Made by a program: the position numbers and the translations under genes
DNA from: Nymphalis io
Taxonomy: Eukaryota; Arthropoda; Insecta; Lepidoptera; Nymphalidae
Direction of reading: 5' to 3'
Assembly (NCBI RefSeq): GCF_905147045.1
Contig: NC_065908.1
Coordinates: 9,238,001-9,302,000, forward strand
Length of the DNA stretch: 64,000 nt
Notes under the pieces: generated by a model
Database searches by the model: none
What the model was told of the DNA's origin: nothing
Seen by the model: the letters and a program-made list of their open reading frames with translations, nothing else
Shown: one piece after another, positions 42,086-52,850 of the stretch
Layout: each line of letters starts with the position of its first letter
Numbering within the stretch: position 1 is the first letter of the stretch

Positions 42086-43709
42086 ATATTATTATACATT
42101 TTCTTTAAACAATTCAAATATTCTAGCTCTTTACAAAAAATATATGTGTTTGGAATATTCAAATGATTTTAATTTTGATATCTTAGTCGGTGGCTTTTGA
42201 TAAAAAATCTCGATTAAAATAGAATATGTTTGGCCAATTTAAATCGCCAATTAGGATAAATCAAACCACTACATATTTCTAAATGTAAAATAATATACAT
42301 AGATAAACTCGAAATCACATACGTATTTAAAAAATAAAACAAAATTATTAAATGTATGTGTAACTCGAAGTGCTTGAAGTCGTTGAAAGTACAAATAATT
42401 TAAGTATTGTGGAAATTAATGATGATAATAATGATTGAAATTTCTGTAAATAATAACAGTATATATAAATAATATAAGAGTATTTTATCTATTATTTATT
42501 TAAATTAAGCTGTATTAATTTGTGCCGATTTTGCGACATACTGTGTATTTTGATGAATAAAAAGCTATATAATAAAAAGGGATAGAATTATTACTTGGAG
42601 TGCCAATTGATGTTGAAATTAGACAAATATATTGAACAGTTTCAAGATTTCACTTCTTTCAGTTCCTATGACTGCCTGTCTTATTTTTAAATTTTATTCG
42701 CAAAAAACGCAAGTACTAGCAAAATCTTATATAAGAGTGCACTTGTGCACAAATTCCCACAAATCAGATGGGTAAGTGAATCGATCGACGGCGATGAGAT
42801 CACGCATGTACACTGTTCACTTTGTACTTACTTTGGATTTGGTCCACACATGCTAACCAGTTTTTTTATAGTATAGGTGGTTAAATTAAATAAAACCTCA
42901 TAAAAGCAATACACAAGTGTGTGTGTATATTTTAAACGTTCTTAAAAAATAAATGACTACTTACTACTTACTTATGGTGTTTTGAAAAGTCTTGAAAATA
43001 CTATTAAACTACATATTATAAAATATAGTCAACCCATCGCGACTATCTATCTGAACACGATAAAGTCAAAAACTATCCAAAAGATTTTCATACGGTTTTC
43101 ACCAACGGTGACCAGTGATTCAAGAGGTATGTTCAGGAGTAGTAGAGTTGTAGAGTTATGGAACTCGTAGTAGTCGGTAATAAATATAACAAAAATCACT
43201 TTTGTTTTTTTATGTATTCAAAATCAATCTGAGAGTAACCACATAAATATCGGCTTTTATATTTATTTAATAAATAAAAGTTATTTCATTTTGATGTGCA
43301 GCAGTGGTTGTACACAATAGTACAAAGTATTTTTAGCAATGTCTGCGGCTCCTGCGGGCCGTTCTGTGAAACTCGCCAAACGAAATCATTGTTTTTTTTT
43401 TCATACGAATAAAATGGTTTGTTATTTTGTATACATATTGTAGTTGAAATTTTTATTTTTAACTTCACCAGGATTGAACCATTGTTTTTATTTTAGTTAA
43501 CATAAAAGTTTTATAAATATTATAATCCACATTATTATATATAACATACTTATTCTACAATAACAAAATATCATCATAATATCCATTGGCAATATAATTA
43601 TATGATTAAAATTCAGGAAAACTTAGTAGCCTCGTCTGCCTTTAACTTTCTTCGTACCGATTTCATTATAGTTAGCTACATATAAATTTATAGCTGCAAT
43701 TTTTTTTTT
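42086..43709. other. AT-rich spacer, nothing recognised
   Basis: Largest unexplained AT-rich stretch on this side. A short plus-strand frame ends FRSSRVVELWNS near 43170, faintly like a LINE RT C-terminus. No gene called. Confidence 0.4.
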
Positions 43710-43880
43710 ATTAAACATAGGTATCTAGAAAATTGGCTACCTGATGGTAAGTGCTCACTGCCAATAGACCTAAGCTAGGGGCTGCAAGAAATATTAACCA
43801 TACCTTAGATCACCAATGCGCCACTTGTCAACTAATAAATTATGTTCCTCGTGCATTTAGTTACACTAGCTCAATCAAAA
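43710..43880 (-). mobile_element. Family B SINE, old reverse copy
   Basis: TGGCTACCTGATGGTAAGTG, CACCAATGCGCCACTTG, TTAGTTACACTAGCTC. Confidence 0.72.
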
Positions 43881-44000
43881 ATGTTAAAGCAAAATTAAGA
43901 AAAGTTTTAATATTTTACAAATTCAACAATCCCACCAGGAATTATAACTTACGATCACGTGACCTAATTTCACTTCTTCCTACTAGTACAATAATTTAAA
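43881..44000 (+). pseudogene. Possible LINE RT C-terminal scrap
   Basis: The frame reads KAKLRKVLIFYK then NPTRNYNLRSRDLISLLPTS and stops. YNLRSR-type endings occur in LINE proteins. Short and weak. Confidence 0.3.
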
Positions 44001-44920
44001 AAACCACATTCGCTTTTTTTATATGAAAGGTAACCTCAACCAGTTACGCGAGTAGTTTTCCTAATTAGAACTCGTGTTTTAAAAAGAAAGTGCATATTTT
44101 AGTTTTTCAGTTCTGATTTTTAAGTGAGAAAAGTATAATATAATAAGCTTCTATCCCGCAGTGCGAAACATTATCTTTTAATGAGGCTTTTTAACTTTTC
44201 AACCTAGTTTTAAATTGGGCCAAAAATTTACTTTGACAAAGAAAGGAACAAAAATCAAAGTCAATGTCAAAATGTTTTAGCTATTGTTATGGCGTTTATA
44301 AATATATACGGTCCTAGAAATGTTTTTATATAAATTTGAAAACGTTGTGTGTTTGATGAAATTTGCTTGAGCTGAACTAAATGGCAAACACCAGTCACTG
44401 ACCGTACAACTACAAACAATGGCATCTGCATTGTGTTTTCATTTGAACCGACCGAATATTATTGCATCTATAAGAATGAGTGAGGTCTAGCGATAAATTT
44501 ATAAACAAGTTCAAAGTATAATGCTTCAATTTTATATTGAACTAGCTACTGTACGTGTGAAATAAGTTTTTAGTTAACATATCATCCAATCGAAACCAAA
44601 CAAAAAGTCGAATTTACGACATTTCACGCAAACACAAAAAATATCGGTTCACCCATTTAAGTACATGCTTTCCGAAGAATTATATTTATTTCTTAGAAAT
44701 CTCTATATGAATATCGGTGAGGAATATTTTGTTATAGTAGATTTATATAAAGATGCAGTAATACCGACTTGGATTCAAATAGAAATGTGTATAATCGCAT
44801 GATCTATAAGATTTTTATGAAAATACTACAATTTACAACTAAAATGCAAAAAACCGATATATTTTACCTTTTATTTTGAATATTATTTATAGCAGACATA
44901 GGATCGGAGGGGATTATTAA
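44001..44920. other. AT-rich spacer, nothing recognised
   Basis: No gene or repeat family recognised. Confidence 0.45.
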
Positions 44921-44927
44921 TACTTCA

Positions 44928-45252
44928 AGAGGAGAGGAGGACTTTCCTCAGCAGTGGGACATTGTTGTAAACAATCTGGTGTTAGAGCCTTGTGCAAGCT
45001 CGTGGGTACCACCCACTCATCAGATATTCTACCGCAAAACAGCAGTACTTAGTATTGTTGTGTTCTGTTTTAAAGGGTGATCGAGTCAGTTTAATAATAG
45101 GCACAAGGGACATAACGTCTTAGTTCCCTAGGTTGGTAGTAAATTGGCGATGTAAGCGATGGTTAACATTTCTTTCAATGCCAATGTCTATGTTCGGTGG
45201 TGACCACTTGGTGGCCCATTTGCTCGTCCGCCTACATATACTACAAAACAAA
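44928..45252 (+). mobile_element. Family A 3' scrap followed by a family B SINE
   Basis: 44928-44963 is a family A 3' piece (AAGAGGAGAGGAGGAC, CAGCAGTGGGACATTG). 44975-45252 is family B (GCCTTGTGCAAGCTCGTGGG to GTCCGCCTACATATACTACA), with the 3' hairpin degenerated. Confidence 0.8.
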
Positions 45253-45849
45253 CTGAAATAACTTCTATTCTTAATATAAAATATCACTTTTAGCAATGTA
45301 ATATTATATATTTGTGTATGCTACCTAGTATGTTTACCTAGAAAAATTGTCTATTATGTAAGTATTTGTACAAATTTAATATCGAATACAACGAAATATT
45401 ATCCAATAGAATAAATTAAAACTTTTTTCATCCCAACCTGCAAGCGAATACATTTAACGACACTATTTTGAAACTAGGGCTCGAAAAGCGCCGAGCGGTC
45501 TACTTCGACTCTGTTTCCATTATAACACGGTTATTTTAACGTGGCAACATAACAGAAATAATATAATATTATGATAATTAAACAAATAAGTTTTTTGTAA
45601 TAACATAACCGTCAAACAGGACAAATTGTTTTCGTAACATTCTTAGCTTAATAATATTCGTTGAATAAATATATTTTTTAATTTTTACATTATGTTTGGC
45701 TCTTTATTTGTTTATGTAGCAATATTTTTTCTCTACGCTTAGATTGTGTGTCACAGACATGGAAATATTTACACGAGTTTATTTATATCAAACCTCTTTT
45801 AAATTAAAGCTCAATTTAATTCAATGACGGAGAAAGAATACATTTCACT
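45253..45849. other. AT-rich spacer, nothing recognised
   Basis: No gene or repeat family recognised. Confidence 0.45.
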
Positions 45850-45860
45850 GCCCCTCTCTT

Positions 45861-45892
45861 TCCCATGGGTGTCGTAAGAGGCGACTAAGGGA
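45861..45892 (+). promoter_or_regulatory. 32-nt leader module shared with RTE elements
   Basis: TCCCATGGGTGTCGTAAGAG plus 12 nt (GCGACTAAGGGA) is 30/32 identical to 37597-37628 and 9146-9177 in the RTE leaders. GTCG and CGAC within it can form a short stem. Confidence 0.85.
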
Positions 45893-46244
45893 TATCTGAG
45901 CGACCATCTGCTCATCTGGTGGTAGGATGCTAACATCCGCCTGACTTGTTAGCACGGTACGCATGATGAAAAAGTCGTGAAGTGGCTTGCAGCCGCGTTT
46001 CGAGGTCAGCCAGCGTACAGCCAGTGCCCGAGCGAGTATTGCCGCGATGGTTGTTGGTCCAATGGAGACGGCTGTTGAACCAATGCCGGGGGAAACTGTA
46101 TTGACCTGCCGGACAGGGAGACCTGAAGAAACGGCTGTTCCGCTGGCCGCCCGTGGCATAGTACAGGGGCCCGAGCGTGCCTAACCAGCTCGCGAGGCTG
46201 CCCCACCAGGTCACGCATAATCTCGGGGTGGACCATCGTGCCGG

Positions 46245-47226
46245 TTGGTGACCGGAAGGTGGGGTCCCGGCGGCCACTTCCGGGGGGGTTCGGGGGCCCT
46301 TCCGTCCGGCGGGTCAGTGTATTTTTCCTTTTGGCAACCACTTGGGGAAACACGCCTCCACACTTTGCCCATCCCTATCGTGGCAATACGTCGCTCGCTT
46401 TACGTCTCTTTTCCATTTTTTTCCCAAATGGTAGCGCAACAAAACAGAAATAACGGTCGTAAAGCGGTGCACACCCCCACCATACCCTCGATGTTTGAGG
46501 TCGAGTTCTCTAACATCCGTGGACTCCACGCTAACCTCAACGCTGTCCACCACCATCTCGAGACAGCACGGCCAGCAATGTTGTTTCTTACGGAAACACA
46601 AATACTCCGTCCTGCCGATATCAGCTACCTTAATTATCCCGGTTACACGCTCGAAGAATCCTTCAAAGCGAAAGCCGGAGTATGCTTGTTCGTCAGGACG
46701 GATGTTTGCTGTCACCGACTGCGCTGCTTGGACGACCCCTCCTTCTCCATGTTGATGGTACGTGTGGACCTGGTTCGTCAGAGTCGAGTCTACGTGTGCC
46801 TCCACAGATCCCACAATGGTGACTTGGAGACAAGCCGATTATTCATGAATCATGTTTGAAATCCCTCAAAACTGACATGCTGGAAGAACTGCTCATGCTT
46901 TTGCTCTCACACACGACTTGACCCAACTGGTTGATCAGCTCACCAGGATCCCAGACATTTATGGGCAAGCGCCTTCTCTACTTGATCTTCTGCTGACTTC
47001 TCACCCGGTGGAATATCAGGTTGTGGTTCAAGCTCCACTTGATTCTTCGGATCACGGCCTTATATCTACCAAAGTGCCACAGGCCAAGCTGCCACCACCA
47101 GCGGAATGCAAACGTCACGTTTGGCACTATAAGTCGGGAGATTGGGACGGTATGCGCGATTACTATGCGTCAGTCCCTTGGAAGGACCTTCGCTGCCACC
47201 GCTCAGAAATCCGAACGGATCGCTAG
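46245..47226 (+). pseudogene. CR1-like LINE endonuclease region, broken
   Basis: 46490-46850 encodes the start of an APE-type endonuclease: FEVEFSNIRGLHANLNAVHH, MLFLTETQ, AGVCLFVRTDVC. The frame breaks near 46857. The block that should hold the GDFN motif is missing, a deletion of roughly 150 bp or more. 46918-47226 resumes with LVDQLTRIPD, SLLDLLLTSHP and the SDHGLI motif, then ends at a stop near 47224 after a second deletion. Confidence 0.8.
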
Positions 47227-47229
47227 CTC

Positions 47230-48870
47230 ACAGTCCGCAGGAGAAAGCTGATCTCCTGGCTAAACTCTTTGCCGTTAACTCCGTAATCGATTATTGTAGT
47301 GCGCTGCCACCAACAATACCTTCATATGGCCACACGATGCCTGACATCAAAATCAGGTAACGTGATGTGCGTGCGGAGCTACAATCACTTGATATACGGA
47401 AAGCTAGCGGTCCCGACGGAATACCAGCCATAGTGCTGAAGAAGTGCGCGCCGGAGCTGTCTCCTGTGTTAACGCACCTGTTCCAACTTTCTCTCTCTTC
47501 GGGATGTGTGCCGGAGGCTTGGAGAAGAGCTAATGTGCAAGCGGTTCCCAAAAAAGGGAATCGGTCTGACCCGGCAAATTATCCACCAATAGCTATCACC
47601 TCAGTACTTTGTAAGGTGATGGAACGGATTTTAAACAACCAACTGATCCATTACCTAGAAGATCACTGTCTAATTAATGATCGTCAGTACGGGTTTCGAC
47701 CAAAACGGTCCACAGGTGATCTTCTAGCGCACGTAACACACATCTGGGGTGATGCTATCGACAAGCGTGGAGAATCGTTGGCTGTCAGCCTCGATATCTC
47801 CAAGGCTTTCGACAGGGTCTGGCACAGAAGTCTTCTCTCCAAGCTACCGGCATATGGTCTGCCTGCTCTGCTATGCACCTGGATTGCCAGATTCCTACAC
47901 AAGCGTAGCCTTCGTGTTTTAGTTGATGGTTGCGCTTCACAATTCTATGTAGTGAATGCTGGGGTCCCCCAGTGATCTGTGCTATCTCCCACACTCTTTC
48001 TTTTGCATATCAATGATATGCTCTCTCTTGACGATAGTACAGTGCACGGTGGATACCACGGACGCGCAGTGGCTGGGTGGGCGGAAACTGAGGAGAGGCA
48101 GGAGAATCTTGGCATTGAACTCGATAGGACGTTAGAGCTCATCGCTAAATGGGGTTCTGATAATCTTGTTGAGTTTAATGCCAAGAAAACACAGGTATGC
48201 GCTCTCACAGCGAAAAACTCACCATTTTCCCCTCTTCCCTCCCTCTGTGACACACCGCTGATGAAACAAAGCAAAATCGCCATGCTGGGGATGGACGTTT
48301 GCTGTGACCTTAGTCCAAGGGATTACATCGAGGCTATTTTAAAAACAGCTTCACGGAAACTCGGAGTTCTGAACAAGGTGCGGCGTTTTTTCACGCCACA
48401 ACAACTGTGCCTGTTATACAAAACACAGGTACGGTCTTAAGTTGAATATTGCTCGCACCTTTGGGATGCCTCCGCTAAGTACCTACTGGAGGCCTTGGAC
48501 CGGTTGCAGCGACGTGCAGTACGCATTATTGGCGACGTAAAGGTCACAAACACCCTTGAACCTTTACAATTGCGTCGCGAGATAGCAGCACTGAGCGCTT
48601 TCTATCGACTGTATCACGGCGAGTGCTCTGAGGAATTATTTACCTAATTCCTGCTTCCCCCTTCATTCTTAAGTCCACGCGAGCTGGTTCTCGATGTCAC
48701 CGCCTAACTGTGACATATCAATTCCATAGCGCACAAAGAAATTTGGCAACTCCTTTCTTTGTCGCACTTCCAAAAAATGGAATTCCTTACCAGCTCACGT
48801 GTTCCCCTCCTCTTACAACCCGGGTTCCTTCAAACGAGGCGTGAAGAGGCATCTGGCGGGCCAGCAAGGC
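47230..48870 (+). pseudogene. CR1-like LINE reverse transcriptase, broken
   Basis: Domains are in order. QEKADLLAKLF (47240) is followed by a TAA at about 47358. DIRKASGPDGIPAIVLKK and ANYPPIAITSVLCKVME come next (the usual NYRPIAIT Arg is Pro). Then RQYGFRPKRST, SLDISKAFDRVWH and NAGVPQ are followed by TGA where Gly is expected (47974). The catalytic segment survives only as LDDST because the residues before DD are deleted. KKTQVCALTA, RRFFTPQQLCLLYKTQVRS, a TAA (48438), then VEYCSHLWDA, LDRLQRRAVRIIGD and the C-terminal KKWNSLPAHVF block follow. Non-functional. Confidence 0.85.
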
Positions 48871-48927
48871 GGGGACGGCTAGTACAGAACATTCTTACGG
48901 ACTGTACTGGCCGTCATCGCGTTTGGA

Positions 48928-48960
48928 CTCTACTACCACTTACCATCAGGTGGAGTAGAG
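48928..48960 (+). repeat. CR1-like LINE 3' UTR hairpin
   Basis: CTCTACT-A-CCACTT pairs with AGGTGG-AGTAGAG around loop ACCATC: 13 bp with one bulged A and one G-U. The inner part is shared with family B SINEs. Confidence 0.85.
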
Positions 48961-48995
48961 TCATTTGCCATCCCGGCGCATATAAAAAAAAAATT

Positions 48996-49655
48996 ATAAA
49001 AAAACATTTGTGCATTAAACTCACTCAACTGATTAATGTATTTCATGTATGCCATAATATTAATGGTTTGTTTTTAACAGTTAGGCCAATTAGCATATAC
49101 GCCATGTAAACTTTGTTAGCGTAAGAAATAATCCACCAACTGTGGAAACCAAGAAATGTCTCAAGGACAAATAATTACACTATCTCTCTCACTCTTTAAA
49201 ACATTAAAGAATCGCTGTTTAGCGTTAGAATAAGTAATGTAATCAAGTACATTGTTATTACAATCAAAATTATTCAATTCTAAATTTGAAAATGGAAACA
49301 AGCTCTTACGTAATTCGAACTAAGAAATGCACACGGTTTCACTTGCTAACTCACTTTTAAGTTATAGCCACTTCTATTTTTATTTGAATTTTGTAAACTT
49401 TATATATTTGATTTACGGTTCGAGTTCAGAAAAACATTAGTAACTAAAGCGAACACGACACAGATTGCGTATTTGAAATCTAAATTTCAAAGATCTTTGA
49501 CGTGAATTAAAGGCCGATCTTTGACGTGAAACATCTAATAGCTCACCTTTGGGGGTACGGCCGAGATAAATGGAATGTAGACAATTTCTGTTCATCTGTC
49601 TGTGTGTTGCAGCTTACTTAGAATCTGTTGCTTTTAGGCAGTTTACCCGTTATTA
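48996..49655. other. AT-rich spacer, nothing recognised
   Basis: No gene or repeat family recognised. Confidence 0.45.
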
Positions 49656-49659
49656 ATAA

Positions 49660-49745
49660 TTCTAAGTCCAAGCATTTAACTGTTCCGAATCGAACCTGGA
49701 ACCACAGAATCCGCATGCTACCACTTACACCATTAAGACTTTTTA
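49660..49745 (-). mobile_element. tRNA-like SINE head or tRNA relic, reverse
   Basis: The reverse complement has TTAATGGTGTAAGTGGTAGC (A-box-like) and CCAGGTTCGATTCGG (B box). No convincing acceptor stem, so not called a tRNA gene. Confidence 0.5.
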
Positions 49746-50128
49746 GTCTAATTATATAATATGTAATAATACACTTATGTTGAACAACTTTAAGACACAT
49801 TAGAAAGCCATTACTGAATAATAAACTAAGGCTACGTGCATAGTGGTTGCTATTAGGAAATATAACAATTGTGATAACTTAGAATCATTGCCTTGTATAT
49901 TTTCTTTGAAATAATTTCACGTCGCACACGTGTGGCCGTAAGTTTACAATTCATCTCCATCGTAATATCATTAGCTTAATTTAAACTTAAATTTCCCTTA
50001 CTCTTAATTTAAAGTTATGCTTGCGACTCATATTATAACACTTTTTTGAAGATTGTTATATTTATTTATTTGGATCTCCAACTTGTACAGTATATCCAAC
50101 AATGGCCTTACACAACTTAAACTCTACT
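49746..50128. other. AT-rich spacer, nothing recognised
   Basis: No gene or repeat family recognised. Confidence 0.45.
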
Positions 50129-50415
50129 GATAGTAGGGCTTTGTGCAAGCTCGTCTGGGTAGGTACCACCCACTCATCAGATATTCTACCGCAAAACAGC
50201 AGTACTTGGTATTGTTGTGTTCCGGTTTAAACAGTGAGTGAGCCAGAGTAATTACGAACACAAGGGACATAACATCTTAGTTCCCAAGTTTGGTGGCGTA
50301 TTAGCTATGTAAGCGATGGTTATCATTTCTCGCAATGCCAATATCTATGGGCGTTGGTGACCACTTACTATCAGGTGGCCCATATTCTCGTCCGCTTACC
50401 TATACTATAAAAAAA
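50129..50415 (+). mobile_element. Family B SINE, full length
   Basis: TACTGATAGTAGGGCTTTGT to CTTACCTATACTATAAAAAA. Confidence 0.9.
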
Positions 50416-50651
50416 AACTAAATATGTACCAATTATAGGAGAATACACCCATCTAAAACACAACAATAACTTTAAAATTTGCTTAAATTTAATTCAACAA
50501 TACGTAACTGAAGATGTTATTTTTTTAATATATAGTGACATCTATTATTTATTTAAATAAAATAGCAACAATAAATATTTAAATTAAATAAAAAACGAAT
50601 ATTTTAAATTTAAATAAAAAACGAAATATTTAAATTAAATAAATATCGATA

Positions 50652-50786
50652 ATTACACCCAGACACAGGACAAACAGACATGTTCATGTACACAAATATC
50701 TGTCCTGGGTGGGAATCGAACACTTTCACATCCACACCTTTGGCGTGAAAGGCAAGTATCTACCTACCACACCAACCGGCCCGTCA
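50652..50786 (-). mobile_element. Family C SINE head, reverse
   Basis: TTGGCGTGAAAGGCAAGTAT and ACACCAACCGGCCCGTCAAA; only the 5' half is present. Preceded by AT-rich tandem units (AAATAAAAAACGAA at about 50585-50630). Confidence 0.8.
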
Positions 50787-50999
50787 AATTTAGGTTGAAA
50801 GAATTTTATTCTCAATAAGAATATCGCCTGGTCGGTCTTTCTTGAAAACAGAGTTTTATACAGTTTTAAGTTACTTTCGCCATACTGATACAGATATTAT
50901 ACTTTTATATTAAAAAGAATAATGAAACTAATATGCGGATTTCAATGAGATCCACAATATAAAGAGTATTTGAACTTGATGATTGATTATTTACTTCTG

Positions 51000-51312
51000 A
51001 CTGAATTTTGCTAAGAATTCGCGAGGCAAACTAGACTACTCTCTAGGACATGTGCACAAGTGAACTCTCTATCCCCTCACTCTCAATATCTCGAAAAACA
51101 AACACAACCGATCCGAGTTTACGCTCAGAACTAACATCGTTACTTTTTGCGACTAAGGAGTCTACACTCAACTTGCAAACTCCAAGCCGCTACCGAGAAT
51201 TTCTATAGAAAAACTCATGGAACATGAAATTCTTAATTGGCCATGGCCAATCAAGGGTTCGAACCTAGGCTCTCGGCATCTTAAGTCAGCCACTAGACCA
51301 TTAAGTAATCAT
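51000..51312 (-). mobile_element. Family D SINE, reverse
   Basis: The reverse complement starts TTAATGGTCTAGTGGCTGAC, has B box GGTTCGAACCC and continues ATAGAAATTCTCGGTAGCGG to GAGGGGATAGAGAGTTCAC. Confidence 0.75.
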
Positions 51313-51575
51313 AATAATATTTTATCAACGCGACCTTTAAATCTATATATCGATAAATATAAATTATAATCTATTACTGTTTTCCTGTAATTGTGTTACA
51401 GTATTTCCTTATCCTAGACCTGCTATTTCCTGATAAGTTTACATGACAGGACGCGCGGTAGATGTTAAACATTCAAATAGATAGCTATTGAAAGAATATA
51501 CAATTAAAGAAAAACAATAAACATGTCAGCGCAAATCACAAAAAAAACATGGTTTGAAAAAAACTCTTAACGAGG

Positions 51576-52090
51576 TAAAGTGCGCGATTGGCCGGCAGAT
51601 GGCGTGGCAATTCGCTCTAACGAAACGTCGGAGCTGGTGCAAGTCGACAGCGGGCAGTTGTCTGTCGACACGCGTTGGATGCACACGCATTTCTCTCTTG
51701 CTCAAAATCTAAGTTATCTAATTGTAGATTTGTGATTAATTATCAAAGCTATTATTGTGAAACGAATTAAATTGTAAACAATCATTGCGTTTCTACAAAT
51801 TCACAAACTTCTACCTTCATAAGTCGAAGGTAATACCATGTCTAAGGCAAACGGTAATCTTGGCTACCTTCCGACAAATTTATTTTTCCACAGCAAAAAA
51901 CAGAACATACACTTACACAAAGAAGCAACGCAGTACAGTTTACGCGTCATGTGTGCAAAAATTGTACGCAAGGGAGTAGAGAACAGTAGAGAGGGAGCAT
52001 TACTGTATAAGAGAGCGTCATCCCGTTAGCCGTCACGGCGTACGAGTCTGTCTTACCCCAAAACGCGCCAATAGACGTTTCACATAAAGC
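51576..52090 (+). other. Promoter-like GC-rich patch and family F repeat
   Basis: 51580-51690 is GC-rich, with CCGGCAGATGGCGTGGC (CTCF-like, 51592-51608) and GCGGGCAGTTGTCTGTC (initiator-like). 51785-52085 resembles family F, ending GTCTTACCCC and GACGTTTCACATAAAG. A 63-codon frame starts at 51838 (MSKANGNLGYLPTN...), ends at 52029 and shows no recognisable domain. Either a decayed transposon promoter or an unrecognised host 5' exon. Confidence 0.4.
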
Positions 52091-52480
52091 CATGCCGTAT
52101 ATATATATATGTTATATCTATCATATTTATCACATCTGCAATAGGTCAAGTACATAAATAAAGATTGAAGACCAAGTCATTAAAGTGATTGATGCCTTTT
52201 CCATAAACAGAAATATCGAGCGTCTATTTCGGTGAGGGTCCATCTATGAAATTCGCTTGAGCACCTTCTTATTATCATTATATATTTTTAGGGTTCCCTT
52301 ATCGTATCATTAACGTTTTCTTTAATGAATTGCTAAAATTTACAAGAAGATAATTTCAAATATAACCCTCAAGCCTTCGCACGAGGTCGTTTTCGCTACA
52401 TTAAAAAATACATTCAGAACTGAGAACCATTTGCCGAGACCCTAGTTTAAGGTCTTTAATAAATACCATAGGCGAAAAGG
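52091..52480. other. AT-rich spacer, nothing recognised
   Basis: No gene or repeat family recognised. Confidence 0.45.
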
Positions 52481-52482
52481 GC

Positions 52483-52850
52483 TTGTGGCCCAGTGGTTAG
52501 AACAAAATGAATCTTAACCGAAAATTAAAGTTTCAATTACGGGCAAGAGCAGAGATGGGACAGTGGTTAGAACGCGTGAATCTTAACCGATGATCGTGGG
52601 TTCAAGCCCGGGCAAGCACCACTGAATGTTTATGTGCTTAATTTGTGTTTATAATTCATCTCGTGCTTGACGGTGAAGGAAAACATCGTGTGGAAACCTG
52701 CATGTGTGTAATTTCATTGAAATTCTGTCACTTGTGTATTCTACCAACCCGCATTGGAGCAGCATGGTAGAACAAGCTCCAAACCTTGTCCTCAAAAGGG
52801 AGAGGAGGCCTTAGCCCAGCAGTGGGACATTAACAGGCTGTTACTGTTAA
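52483..52850 (+). mobile_element. Family A SINE with two tandem tRNA-like heads
   Basis: A degenerate first head (52483-52548: TTGTGGCCCAGTGGTTAGAA ... GTTTCAATTACGGGCAAG) is followed at once by a complete second head (52549: CAGAGATGGGACAGTGGTTA, B box GGTTCAAGCCC), the normal body and a TTACTGTTA tail. Confidence 0.85.

Larger units (their letters stand above)
45850..48995 (+). mobile_element. CR1-like (Jockey superfamily) LINE, near full length but decayed
   Basis: The start lies in the CCCCTCTCTTTCCCATGGGT leader and the 3' end in GCGCATATAAAAAAAAAATT. GC-rich leader, APE-type endonuclease remains, RT, then a short 3' UTR with a strong hairpin (48928-48960). Fragments of the same LINE occur at 1729-2040 and 18036-18131. 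GC content is far above the surrounding DNA. No TSD established. Confidence 0.85.

Noticed and set aside
45845..46277. Minus-strand frames over the CR1-like leader as genes
   Set aside because: GC-rich leader gives long frames by composition; they are antisense to the LINE and lack motifs.
48759..49109. 116-codon frame with SHFQKMEFLTSSRVPLLLQP
   Set aside because: An out-of-frame reading of the CR1-like RT C-terminus; the same shadow occurs at 1738-2046.
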